Positions 41,452-49,821 of a stretch of DNA of 64,000 bases are shown here, piece after piece. The translations under genes were made by a program, and so were the position numbers. How positions within the stretch are numbered: position 1 is the stretch's first letter; each line of letters begins with the position of its first letter. Origin of the DNA: Micromonospora coxensis. GTDB lineage: Bacteria > Actinomycetota > Actinomycetes > Mycobacteriales > Micromonosporaceae. The notes below the pieces were generated by a model. That model was not told where the DNA came from. It did no database searches and saw only the letters and a program-made list of their open reading frames with translations. The stretch lies in contig NZ_LT607753.1 in the NCBI RefSeq assembly GCF_900090295.1, positions 4,588,001 to 4,652,000 of the forward strand. Reading direction: 5' to 3'.

Positions 41452-42012
41452 GTGGACCAGGCGACAGCCGAGGAGCGGCTGCTGGCCGCCGCCGACACGC
41501 TCTTCTACGAGCGCGGCGTGCAGGCCGTCGGGATGGACGCCATCCGGCAGGCGTCCGGGGTGTCGCTCAAGCGGGCGTACCAGCTCTTCCCGTCCAAGGA
41601 GCAGCTGGTCGAGGCGGTGCTGCGTCGGCGGGACCGGGCCGTGCTCGCCGGGCTGGAGGCGTACACCTCGGCCCGGGCGACCCCGACGGCGCGCATCCTC
41701 GCCGTCTTCGACTACCTCGACGACTGGTTCCGGCAGCCGGACTTCCGCGGCTGCGCGTTCATCAACTCGTACGCCGAGCTGGGGGGCGTCTCGGCGGGGG
41801 TGGCGGACCTCGTACGCGGTCACAAGCGGGCCTTCACCGCGCACCTGGCCGCCCTCGTCGCGGCGGCCGGCGAGCCACCCGCCCTCGCCGACCAGCTCGC
41901 CATCCTCGCCAACGGCGCGATGGTCACCGCCGCGATCACCGGCAGCCCCGAGCCGGCCCGCCAGGCCGCCGACGTGGCGCGCCGCCTGCTCGCCGCTCAG
42001 GGGGCCACGTAG
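41452..42012 (+). CDS. TetR/AcrR-family transcriptional regulator
   Basis: The 186-residue protein has a TetR HTH in its first 60 residues (ERLLAAADTLFYERGVQAVG, then VSLKRAYQLFPSKEQLVEAV) and an all-helical ligand domain. GTG at 41452 follows GGGGGATCC. It is divergent from the hydrolase gene, and its product is expected to bind the two operators in between, repressing both genes until a ligand arrives. Its 3' end overlaps the convergent beta-lactamase-like gene by 16 bp. Confidence 0.92.
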   Translation: MDQATAEERLLAAADTLFYERGVQAVGMDAIRQASGVSLKRAYQLFPSKEQLVEAVLRRRDRAVLAGLEAYTSARATPTARILAVFDYLDDWFRQPDFRGCAFINSYAELGGVSAGVADLVRGHKRAFTAHLAALVAAAGEPPALADQLAILANGAMVTAAITGSPEPARQAADVARRLLAAQGAT

Positions 42013-43250
42013 TCGTAGACCGTGCGGGCGAGCCGGCGGACGAGATCGGCGCCGGAGGGCTCCGGGCCGGAGGTGAGGAAGGCGACGGCCGTCTCCGCGC
42101 CCGGGATCAGGTAGTAGCCGACATCGTGCGAGGCGTCCGGCAGCTCACCGGTCTTGTGCGCGACCGGGGTGCCGGGCGGCAACGCGGCGGGGATCTTGCT
42201 GTTGAGCGTCTGCTCCCGCATGAAGCCGATCATCAGGTCGCGGGAGGCCGGGGTGAGGATCTGCGCGTCCCAGACCGCGCCGAGCAGCGAGATGACGTCG
42301 TCCGGGCTGGTGTAGTTCTCCTCGCCCCGGGCGGCGGCCTCGGTGTCGAGCATCTTGCGGGCCAGCACGGTCTGCCGCTGGTTCATCGAGTCGGCCAGCG
42401 CGTTCATCGGCGCGAACCCGCCCAGGTAATTGATCAGCACGTTCGTGGCCGTGTTGTCGCTGTACTCGATCATGTACTCGGCGAGCTTGCGCAGGGTCGC
42501 CAGCTGCGGGATCTGCTCGAACTGCAACTGGCCGGTGCCGCCGACCACGTCGGCCTGGGTGACCAGCACCCGTTCGTCGAGCGACACCTGGCCGCAGTCG
42601 ACCCGACGCAGCAACTCGACCAGGATCCACAGCTTGATCACACTGGCCGCCTTCGGGCGCAGCGTGCCGTTGACCGCGACCTGCTGCATGCCGTACCGGC
42701 CGGAGAGGTCGCGGACCGTCGCCCCGGCCTGGTTGCCGGTGGCCGGCGCGCCGGCCACCACCGACGCGAGCCGGCCGGTCAGCGGGAGCAGGGCCCGGCC
42801 GGCCGCCGGGTCGGTGGGCGGCATCGGGTTGGTGACCACCTCGCCGACGTGCCAGTCGAAGCGGGCGTGCGGCGGGAACACCATGAGCAGGCCCCGGGAG
42901 CGGCCGACCAGCGGCACGTCGTACCGGTAGGTCGTACCCCCGACGGTGAGCCGGCCGCTGGCGGACCCGGCGGTGACCCGCATGCCCGGGTCGGCGACCC
43001 GGCCGGTGTCGCCGTCGCAGGCCCGGTAGCGGACGGTGCGCGCGGCGGCGTCGACCGAGAAGACCCCGCCGGGGAAGGCCAGCCAGGCCACCGGGTCGGC
43101 CGGTGGGCGTGGCGGCAGCGGACCCGGGCCGCCGTCGGCGACCGCCGGGGCCGCGACCAGCGCCACCGTCGCGGCGGCGACCACCGCCACGAGCCTCATC
43201 CCGGGTACGCGGCGCGGCGAAGACGAGCACCGCTTGTCTGTTTCGCTCAC
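41997..43250 (-). CDS. Secreted class-A beta-lactamase-fold serine hydrolase
   Basis: The 417-residue protein has a signal segment (residues 18-40, MRLVAVVAAATVALVAAPAV) and a C-terminal penicillin-binding fold. The nucleophile Ser203 is in ASVIKLW (SxxK), SDN is in EYSDNTATN and KTG in AHKTGELPD. All three class A motifs are present. The N-terminal 150 residues are an additional, unrecognised domain. It may be a beta-lactamase or a cell-wall peptidase. GTG 43250 lies six bases after TACCGT; ATG 43199 is an alternative start that would begin at the signal peptide. Confidence 0.83.
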   Translation of the reverse strand: MSETDKRCSSSPRRVPGMRLVAVVAAATVALVAAPAVADGGPGPLPPRPPADPVAWLAFPGGVFSVDAAARTVRYRACDGDTGRVADPGMRVTAGSASGRLTVGGTTYRYDVPLVGRSRGLLMVFPPHARFDWHVGEVVTNPMPPTDPAAGRALLPLTGRLASVVAGAPATGNQAGATVRDLSGRYGMQQVAVNGTLRPKAASVIKLWILVELLRRVDCGQVSLDERVLVTQADVVGGTGQLQFEQIPQLATLRKLAEYMIEYSDNTATNVLINYLGGFAPMNALADSMNQRQTVLARKMLDTEAAARGEENYTSPDDVISLLGAVWDAQILTPASRDLMIGFMREQTLNSKIPAALPPGTPVAHKTGELPDASHDVGYYLIPGAETAVAFLTSGPEPSGADLVRRLARTVYDYVAP

Positions 43251-43483
43251 GTTCGCACGGTAAGCGGGTCGCTGTCCGGTCCCCTCGCCGCCGCACCCCG
43301 GTCACCCGTCCGAGGGTGCCTGCTCGCCCGGCCGGACGTGAATCGACGCGGCGACTCCGCCCAACGTGCGCGGATGGATCCACCGATCGGGTGAAAGATC
43401 CGCAATGCCGGTTCCACCCACGCCGGTCCGCTGTTAACCCGTACGACACCCCGGTTGGTGGCTCGCGCGGCGGAGGAGTCGGC

Positions 43484-44602
43484 GTGGCAGAGACTGATTC
43501 GACGGGTTCCACCTGGCGCTACACGTGGGCGTGCAAGCAGAACGAGCGCCGGCAGCACACGTACCGCGAGGCCGAGACGGCCTGGCGGCGGCGCGACGAC
43601 GAGTTGCGCCGGCTGCGCGGCCTCGCCGCCGACCTGCGCGGCTCGGTGGCGGCGGGCAGCGGACTGCCCCTGGAACTGGCCCCCGGCGAGGTGGTCTTCC
43701 GGGCCTGGCCGGCCGCCCAGCTGGTCGAGGTGCGGCACACGGCGGTGCTGCCCGCCCCGGACCTGACCGTCGAGCCGCACCCGGCGCCGCTGCGCCTGCG
43801 ACCTCCCGACGGGGTCCGCGCCACCGACGCCGGGATGGCCGTGATCACCAACCGCCGTCTGGTGTTCGTCGGCGGCAGCGGCCGGCGTGACTGGGCGTAC
43901 GGGCGGATGACTGGCCTGTCCCACGACCCGGCGGCCCCGGTGACCCTGGTCCAGGTCCTCGACCGCAAGCAGACCGGCGGCCTGCTGCTGCCCGCCACCG
44001 AGGCGGCCGACTTCCGCTTCGTGCTCACCCTCGCCTTCGCCGACGCCATCGAGCAGCGCGACACCGTCCTCGCGCAGCTCGATGAGCTGATCGCCGAGCA
44101 CGACCAGACCCGGCCGTTCCGCCCGGCGATCGCCACCCCGGCGCAGGCCCGGCTCACCGCCCGCGTCCCCGGTGGACGCCGTACCGTCGCCGTCGCCGTC
44201 GCGTTGACCCTGGTCGTGCCGGCGGTGCTGCTCGAATCCGACCCGCCGGTGCGGCCCGGCTCCGAGGTCGCCGCCGCCGCCACCCCCGCGCCGGCGAAGT
44301 CGAGCGCGCCGAAGGCCGGACCCGCCACCAAGCCCCGGCCGAAGCCCGCGCCGTCGCGCAGCGCCGAGCCGGCCGAGCGGCGCTGCGGCGCCCCGGCCAA
44401 CCCGATGGGGTACGACTATTGCGGCGGCGAGCGGATCCGCCGGCCCGACCACCGGGTCTGTGACCACTTCGACTGCGTGCAGGAGTTCTACTCCGGGCGT
44501 GGCTACCTGGTGCTGTGCAAGGACGGGTCGGTCAGCCTGACCGGCGGGCGGCGCAACGCCTGCGCCGGCCACGAGGGGGTCCGCCGCACCATCTTCACCT
44601 GA
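43484..44602 (+). CDS. Hypothetical membrane protein with C-terminal Cys-rich extracellular domain
   Basis: The 372-residue protein has a helical N-terminus (about 1-60), a PH-like soluble region (MAVITNRRLVFVGGSGRRDW) and one membrane helix (TVAVAVALTLVVPAVLL) near 235-250. A Pro/Ala/Lys linker follows. The last 75 residues hold six or seven Cys (RRCGAPANPMGYDYCGG, CDHFDCVQEF, then LCKDGSVSL and NACAGHEG). The end resembles DUF3761-like secreted modules. GTG at 43484 follows GGAGGAGTCGGC. I infer an inside-in, outside-out anchored protein; function is unknown. Confidence 0.75.
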   Translation: MAETDSTGSTWRYTWACKQNERRQHTYREAETAWRRRDDELRRLRGLAADLRGSVAAGSGLPLELAPGEVVFRAWPAAQLVEVRHTAVLPAPDLTVEPHPAPLRLRPPDGVRATDAGMAVITNRRLVFVGGSGRRDWAYGRMTGLSHDPAAPVTLVQVLDRKQTGGLLLPATEAADFRFVLTLAFADAIEQRDTVLAQLDELIAEHDQTRPFRPAIATPAQARLTARVPGGRRTVAVAVALTLVVPAVLLESDPPVRPGSEVAAAATPAPAKSSAPKAGPATKPRPKPAPSRSAEPAERRCGAPANPMGYDYCGGERIRRPDHRVCDHFDCVQEFYSGRGYLVLCKDGSVSLTGGRRNACAGHEGVRRTIFT

Positions 44603-44721
44603 CCGGCCCGTCGGCCCGCTGGCCTGTCGGCCTGTTGCTCGGCGGCGTGGCCACCTGCTGGTCAGCACTCTGTCGTTCCCCGGCCCCGGGTCGCCTCGGC
44701 CCGGGCTCGCGGCCGGGGAGG

Positions 44722-45156
44722 TCAGGTCGACGGCGGGGTGTCGAAGTCGGGCACGGTCAGGGTGCCGTCGTCGGCGAGCGGGAAGCCCGGGTTCCAGGCG
44801 ATCTCCCACACGTGACCGTCGGGGTCGGTGAAACAGCCGGCGTACCCGCCGTAGAAGGTGTCGGCGGCGGGGCGGGTGATCCGCGTCCCCGCCTCGGCAG
44901 CCGTGGCGAGGATCGCGTCGACCTCGGCGCGGGAGCGGACGTTCTGCGCGAGCGTCATCGCGCCCGGCCCGGTGTCCGGCACGCCCGCGTCGGCGGCCAG
45001 CTTCTGTCGGCCCCAGAGCACCAGCGCCAGGCCGCCGGCCTGGAAGAAGACCGTCTCCTCGACCTCCTGGCCGCGCCAGCCGAGCCGCTCGTAGAAGGCG
45101 CGGGCGCGGGGCAGGTCGGTGACGCCGAGGGTGACCAGGCTGATCCGTTGCTCCAT
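44722..45156 (-). CDS. VOC (glyoxalase/dioxygenase-fold) family protein
   Basis: The 144-residue protein (MEQRISLVTLGVTDLPRARA) has the two beta-alpha-beta-beta-beta modules of the VOC fold. The second has GGYAGCFTDPDGHVWEIAWN, with the Glu that often binds metal. This kind of single-domain protein may isomerise, bind or resist small molecules; the substrate is unknown. The ATG at 45156 gives the family start. A second VOC gene is at 48275, but the two are only distantly related. Confidence 0.87.
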   Translation of the reverse strand: MEQRISLVTLGVTDLPRARAFYERLGWRGQEVEETVFFQAGGLALVLWGRQKLAADAGVPDTGPGAMTLAQNVRSRAEVDAILATAAEAGTRITRPAADTFYGGYAGCFTDPDGHVWEIAWNPGFPLADDGTLTVPDFDTPPST

Positions 45157-45375
45157 GCCCGCGGACGCTACCGGGGCCGGGTGGCACCCTCGTAGAGCGC
45201 CGCGAACGGTGGCGGTACGAGCGCTCTGTCCACCGTGGCGCACCTCCGCGTAATGGTCATTGACTATCAACCGTTCGGCGGATAGCGTCCTTCGTGCGTT
45301 GTCATCCAGCAATCAATCACGGGGGTTCTTGGTGGATGCGCTGACCGGACTCTGTCCATCCTGCCCGGCCTGCCG

Positions 45376-45564
45376 ATGACGCTCGTCGGCATCGCCCTGC
45401 TGCTGCTCTTCCTGCTCGCGCTGCTGGTGCCCGTCTTCGCCCGGGCCGTGCACCGCGTCAACTGCGACCTCGCCACGCTCGCCGCGCTGCCCGCGTCCGT
45501 CGAACCGGCTCCGATGGATTACGCCTCCACGGATCCGTCGCTCGACCGGCTGCACGCCTCGTAG
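45376..45564 (+). CDS. Possible 62-residue single-TM protein
   Basis: A hydrophobic helix (MTLVGIALLLLFLLALLVPV) is followed by a short polar tail (ASVEPAPMDYASTDPSLDRL). The residue make-up is protein-like, but no strong ribosome-binding site is seen and no homologue is recalled. It stays low in confidence. Confidence 0.35.
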   Translation: MTLVGIALLLLFLLALLVPVFARAVHRVNCDLATLAALPASVEPAPMDYASTDPSLDRLHAS

Positions 45565-45639
45565 CGAGGATGCGACATGGCGGTGTCACGGTCCGACCTG
45601 AGCGCACGTCGCCAGGGAACGGACTCCGCATCGCATCGC

Positions 45640-45830
45640 ATCGCAGGGCACGGCGCAGCGCCAGCCCTTGAACGGGCGAGAGGAGCTGGCTGTGTGATCA
45701 CCCCGCCCCGTTGGCTGTGCTGGACGACGCTCGCGTCCACGTCCAGCACCACCATCTCGCAGGGCGTGGCGGGCCTCGGTCGGCCCGTGGAATCGTCACG
45801 GGCAGCCTGGCCGCAGTGCTGGCGCTGATC
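45640..45830 (-). pseudogene. Possible transposase remnant (IS1380-like), degenerate
   Basis: The minus strand reads PATPCEMVVLDVDASVVQHS, which recalls the LVVDLDATLVTAHS catalytic segment of IS1380-family transposases. Nothing recognisable flanks it, no terminal repeats were seen and the frame loses sense on both sides. It fills most of the 322-bp gap 45565-45886, and I see no other gene there. This is a weak visual match. Confidence 0.3.
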
Positions 45831-45886
45831 TCCGGTGCCGCCTCTCCGGTGCCGCCCTGGTGATCCACCGCCCAGCTTCGAGCGCG

Positions 45887-46438
45887 TCACCGCCGCGCGA
45901 CGGCCAGCGGCAGCAGGCCGATCAACACGAGGGCTGCGCCAACCGGTAGCAGGTCCAGGTCGACGGCGATCGCTACGAACCCGACCAGCACCAGCACCGG
46001 ACCCCACGGCGGTAGCAGCCGCGGCCGTACGACGACCGCCCGCACCAGCAGCGCCAACAGGCCCAGCTCGAACAGGGCCGGCCCGAGGAGGAAGATCGGG
46101 CCGGGGATCTCCGCCAGGTCCTCGAGGCCGGGGAACAGGTCGTAGACGACCACCCAGAGGAAGCCGGCCACGCCGAGCAGGGTGGCCGCGGTCGCGACCG
46201 TCAGCCCCGGCCGCCACCCGGCCGGCAGCAGTACCTGGTGCAGCCGCAGCGCCAGCACGGCGAAGACCAGGATGCCGAAGCCGAACGCGACGTGCCCGAC
46301 ATCCCAGGCCCAGCCATTGCCCCGGTCACCGTCGAGCCCGTCGGCGACGCGGAACAGGCCGTAGACGAGCAGCAACAACGGGGCGACGAGGGCGGGCAGC
46401 CGCAGCGACGGGGTGGTACGGGCATCGGTGAACGTCAT
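45887..46438 (-). CDS. Uncharacterised multi-pass membrane protein
   Basis: The 183-residue protein has five or six hydrophobic helices (for example LPALVAPLLLLVYGLFRVAD and HVAFGFGILVFAVLALRL). It starts MTFTDARTTPSLR at 46438; the longer open frame upstream is antisense to the YidD gene leader and is not needed. No family is recognised. It is divergent from the YidD-type gene. Confidence 0.72.
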   Translation of the reverse strand: MTFTDARTTPSLRLPALVAPLLLLVYGLFRVADGLDGDRGNGWAWDVGHVAFGFGILVFAVLALRLHQVLLPAGWRPGLTVATAATLLGVAGFLWVVVYDLFPGLEDLAEIPGPIFLLGPALFELGLLALLVRAVVVRPRLLPPWGPVLVLVGFVAIAVDLDLLPVGAALVLIGLLPLAVARR

Positions 46439-46550
46439 CGGCCCAGGCTGGCAAGACGGCGGTCGCCGGGCATCCGGGCGTACCCGTAATCCGCCCCCGA
46501 GGACACCCCGGATTCTCTCGTCAGGCTCCCGGTGGCACGGCTGTCGCATC

Positions 46551-46931
46551 ATGTACGACGTGATCGACCTCAAGCGCAAGCGGCACCCGTCGAAGAAGCA
46601 CAAGAAACGTGACTGGTGCGACTGCAACTGCGACGGCCCGGACTGCTGCGACTTCGGGCTCTTCTCCTTCCTGCTCACCCTCGGCGCGACCACCGCACAG
46701 GTCAGCCGCACGCCGATCGTCGACCGGGCCGGCCGGGCCGCCATCCTCGGCTACCGGCGCTGGTTGTCGCACCGCTGGCCCGGCCAGTGCCGCTACACCC
46801 CGACGTGCAGCGCGTACGGCCTCACCGCCGTCGAGAAGTACGGCCTGGCCGTCGGCGGACGGATGGCCGCGGACCGGCTGCGCCGCTGCAAGCCGCACGT
46901 GCCGCGCGGCACCCACGACCCGGTCCGATAA
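46551..46931 (+). CDS. yidD: YidD-like membrane insertion factor, Cys-rich paralogue
   Basis: The 126-residue protein has the YidD core (GQCRYTPTCSAYGLTAVEKY, then GGRMAADRLRRC) in its C-terminal half. The N-terminus adds a Lys/Arg-rich stretch and a Cys cluster (KKRDWCDCNCDGPDCCDFG) absent from canonical YidD. The canonical gene lies beside rnpA and rpmH near the origin; neither is here, so this is a second copy with altered context. It may help insert particular membrane proteins, or the Cys cluster may bind metal. ATG at 46551 gives MYDVIDLKRKRHPSKK. Confidence 0.82.
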   Translation: MYDVIDLKRKRHPSKKHKKRDWCDCNCDGPDCCDFGLFSFLLTLGATTAQVSRTPIVDRAGRAAILGYRRWLSHRWPGQCRYTPTCSAYGLTAVEKYGLAVGGRMAADRLRRCKPHVPRGTHDPVR

Positions 46932-46972
46932 CCACTCGCCGGCCCCCGCCGGCGGCACTACCGTCGGCGGGC

Positions 46973-48133
46973 GTGACCCGCACCGTGACCCTCGTCCTGG
47001 TCGACCCCACCGGCCGCCCCCTCGGGGCGCTACCCGAGTACGAGGTGGAATCGCCCTGGTGGCAGGAGGTCGATCCGGTGGTGCGGGGCGCGCCCGTCGA
47101 GGTGAGCGTGCTGCGCCTGCTGGACGGGCACGGGGACCGGCCGGGCGTCGGCGGCACTGTCCGCTACCTGGCCGAGGTCGCCGAGCCGCCCGCCGTACCG
47201 CTGCGCCCGGCGGCAGTGGACCTGGCACCGCATCCGCTGCGCGCCCCGTACGCCGAACCCGGCGGCCCGGCCGCCAGCATCACCTGGGCGCGGGCGGTGC
47301 TCGACCGTCTCGGCCGGCCCGCCGGCGAGGTGACGCAGCGACGTACCTGGAACCTGTCGGCGATCTGGCGACTCGACTCACCGCACGCGACGGCCTGGCT
47401 CAAGCAGGTGCCCGGCTTCTTCCGGCACGAGGCGGCGGTGCTGCGCCGGCTCGGCTCGCTCACGCCGGGGCGGGTACCCGTACTGCTGGCCGACGACGGC
47501 GACGGGCGGATGCTGCTCGACCACGTGCCGGGGGAGGACCGCTACGGCGCCGACCCCGCCGAACGCGCGGCCATCGCCGCTGACCAGCACGACCTCCAGG
47601 TACGCGCGCTGCCCCTCGTCGACGACCTCGTCGCGGACGGGGTGCCGGACCTGCGCGGGCCGGCGCTCGCCCGGTGGATCCGCGCGACGATCCCACCGTC
47701 GGCGCTGCCCAGCACCAATCCGCTCGACGGGTTGGCGGAGCGGCTGGCGCAGGTGGCGGAGTGCGGGGTGCCCGACACGTTGGTCCACGGCGACCTGCAC
47801 CCCGGCAACGTGCGCGGTGACGGTGTACGGCGAGTGGTCATCGACTGGGGGGACGCGTTCGTCGGGCACCCGGCGTTCGACATCCTCCGGCTGACCGAAG
47901 GGCTGCCCGCGTCCACGGCCGCCCCGCTGCTCGGGGCGTGGTGCGCGCGGTGGCGGGACAGCGTGCCCGGGTGCGATCCGGAGCGGGCGGTGGCGTTGCT
48001 GCGTCCGGTGGCGGCGCTGCGGATGGCAGCCGTGTACGCGATGTTCCTCGCCGGGATCGAGCCGAGCGAGCGGATCTACCACGCCGACGACGTGCCCCGC
48101 TGTCTGGCGGAAGCGACCTCTGCCGTCGGCTGA
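46973..48133 (+). CDS. Aminoglycoside-phosphotransferase-fold kinase
   Basis: The 386-residue protein has an N-terminal beta-rich region of about 120 residues and an APH-type kinase domain. Brenner's motif is VHGDLHPGN near residue 270 and the metal-binding Asp is in VVIDWGDAFVGHPAFDI. The N-lobe Lys is probably in TAWLKQVPGFFRHE. Such kinases act on antibiotics, sugars or amino alcohols; the substrate is open. TACCGT lies eight bases before the GTG, a leaderless-type signal. It is 41 bp after yidD and may be independent of it. Confidence 0.82.
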   Translation: MTRTVTLVLVDPTGRPLGALPEYEVESPWWQEVDPVVRGAPVEVSVLRLLDGHGDRPGVGGTVRYLAEVAEPPAVPLRPAAVDLAPHPLRAPYAEPGGPAASITWARAVLDRLGRPAGEVTQRRTWNLSAIWRLDSPHATAWLKQVPGFFRHEAAVLRRLGSLTPGRVPVLLADDGDGRMLLDHVPGEDRYGADPAERAAIAADQHDLQVRALPLVDDLVADGVPDLRGPALARWIRATIPPSALPSTNPLDGLAERLAQVAECGVPDTLVHGDLHPGNVRGDGVRRVVIDWGDAFVGHPAFDILRLTEGLPASTAAPLLGAWCARWRDSVPGCDPERAVALLRPVAALRMAAVYAMFLAGIEPSERIYHADDVPRCLAEATSAVG

Positions 48134-48274
48134 CGGCGACACGCGTATGTCCTGGCGAGGCGGGCGCGCGGTCCATCTGCCGATCCTGGGGCGCCTCGCC
48201 CCGAGCCTTCGACAGGCGACTCGACGTCGGGTTCGCCCCGGCCGTCGATGCCACCTGACCGGCTCGACCGGCAG

Positions 48275-48643
48275 TCACTCGGGGGCGTGGCAGACCGCCT
48301 CGACGTTGTTGCCGTCCGGGTCGCGGACGAACGCGCCGAAGTAGGTCGGGTGGTACTCCGGCCAGACCCGGGGCGCGTGCAGCACCTCCGCGCCCGCCCC
48401 GACCGCCGCGTCGTGGAACGCCTGGACCGCCGCGCGGCTCGATGCGGTGAACGCGACGTGCGTCTCGAACCCGGTGCCGGGGGAGGTCGCGGGGCTGATC
48501 CAGAAGTCGGGCCGCTCGACGCCGTAGCCGATTACGTCGCCGAACTCCATCATCCGGCGCGCGCCCAGCGTGGCCAGGACGGTGTCGTAGAAGGCGCTGC
48601 TGGCGGGGATGTCGCGGGACTGGATGCCGAGGTGGTCGAGCAC
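48275..48643 (-). CDS. VOC family protein, glyoxalase-like
   Basis: The 123-residue protein opens LDHLGIQSRDIPASSAFYDT and ends YFGAFVRDPDGNNVEAVCH, both typical of the VOC fold. His in the first strand, His in FETHVAF and Glu near the end could bind a metal. GTG 48643 lies after GGGAGATCAGCC, a good ribosome-binding site. The role is unknown. Confidence 0.87.
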   Translation of the reverse strand: MLDHLGIQSRDIPASSAFYDTVLATLGARRMMEFGDVIGYGVERPDFWISPATSPGTGFETHVAFTASSRAAVQAFHDAAVGAGAEVLHAPRVWPEYHPTYFGAFVRDPDGNNVEAVCHAPE

Positions 48644-48841
48644 GGCTGATCTCCCTCGTGTGTGGTGGCGGGGCCAGGCTAAGAACGGCCTACGACAATT
48701 GACGGGACGGAAACCGCCAGCCGCCATTCGGGCAGGACTGCTGCCTGATCGATGGTTCTGACCCTCGGTGCCCACAGCGAAGATTCCAACGAAGCCTGTT
48801 TCGTGGCGGAGGCGTGCAGCTCACGGATCTCGGGGGTGGCT

Positions 48842-49678
48842 GTGGTCGGAAAGAAGAGCATCGACGGTTTCTACGCCGATGCGGAAGGTCGTGGCTGGGA
48901 TGCCCCGGGATACGACTGGGAGAACGACGACCGCCCGGACCAGACCCCGGACAGCTGGCTCGACCGCCTGACCTCGTCGCCGACGACGAGGCGGGTGGGT
49001 GCCGCGATGAGAGGAACAGCTCCGAGGGTCAGCAAACCGCCGCCGGCCCGCGCAGCCACCGGTGGTGCACGCGCCGTCCCCAGCCCTCGCCAGCCCAGTG
49101 AGCGCGAGATCGCGGAAGCCGCCCACCGGATACGAGCCGAAATTCCAAACATCGGTCCCAAAGGCATCGCCAAGCGGCTCCGCCAACACGGCTGGACACG
49201 CGTGGATCACCGCGTCGTCGGTATGGCGTTGCAGCGTCATCCGGCGCCCGCCGCCGGCGGCAAGAAGAACAAGGCGGCACCTGCGTCGCCACCGCGTACC
49301 ACCGGGCGATCCGAACGCCTCACCGGCCCGGCGAAGAAGACGGGCCAGGCGGGCGGGACCGGTCAAGCCCAGCCGTTGAGCAAGTTCGAGCGAGCCGTCC
49401 GTACGGCACGCATCGACATGCCCGGCATGGACGTCGCCGGCATCGTCCGTCGCCTGCGCAGGTACGGGTGGCCTACCTGCACCGACGCGGATGTGCGTCA
49501 TGCGTTGGGCATGTCGCCGGGGACCGGTCCGGTGAAGTCGGGACGCAGCCGACCGCCGCGCGGCAATGGCTCGGCCACGAAGAGGGCTCAGCCGCTAACC
49601 TGCTCACTGCCTGCTGCTGAGATCTGCCCGTCATGCGGAGTACGCGTCTCGATGCTGGGAACGTGCCGCTGCTCCTGA
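48842..49678 (+). CDS. Unknown protein with two HTH-like repeats and C-terminal Cys knuckle
   Basis: The 278-residue protein is basic and Pro/Ala-rich outside two similar segments. Repeat 1 (RIRAEIPNIGPKGIAKRLRQ, then HGWTRVDHRVVGMAL) and repeat 2 (RTARIDMPGMDVAGIVRRLR, then RYGWPTCTDADVRHAL) are each about 38 residues, spaced about 90 residues apart. The pattern of GIAKRL/GIVRRL helix, GW turn and a second helix suggests HTH folds. The C-terminus has ICPSCGVRVSMLGTCRC, a possible zinc site. I predict nucleic-acid binding. GTG 48842 follows GGGGGTGGCT; an earlier GTG is possible. Confidence 0.6.
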   Translation: MVGKKSIDGFYADAEGRGWDAPGYDWENDDRPDQTPDSWLDRLTSSPTTRRVGAAMRGTAPRVSKPPPARAATGGARAVPSPRQPSEREIAEAAHRIRAEIPNIGPKGIAKRLRQHGWTRVDHRVVGMALQRHPAPAAGGKKNKAAPASPPRTTGRSERLTGPAKKTGQAGGTGQAQPLSKFERAVRTARIDMPGMDVAGIVRRLRRYGWPTCTDADVRHALGMSPGTGPVKSGRSRPPRGNGSATKRAQPLTCSLPAAEICPSCGVRVSMLGTCRCS

Positions 49679-49821
49679 CAGCCACCGCGCGTAGCCATAC
49701 CCGCCCGGGTCGAAGAGCATCTCTGATCGGTGCCAATGTCCCTGTCGCCATAGCAACCGGACGCGCACGCTGGTGATGAGGACCGGCGCCGAGCCCGCCG
49801 GCATCAGGGTCGGGAGGCATC

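Noticed and set aside
41997..43250. Calling this gene a confirmed antibiotic-resistance beta-lactamase
   Set aside because: The SxxK, SDN and KTG motifs are also found in cell-wall peptidases, and the extra N-terminal domain is unusual, so resistance cannot be claimed.
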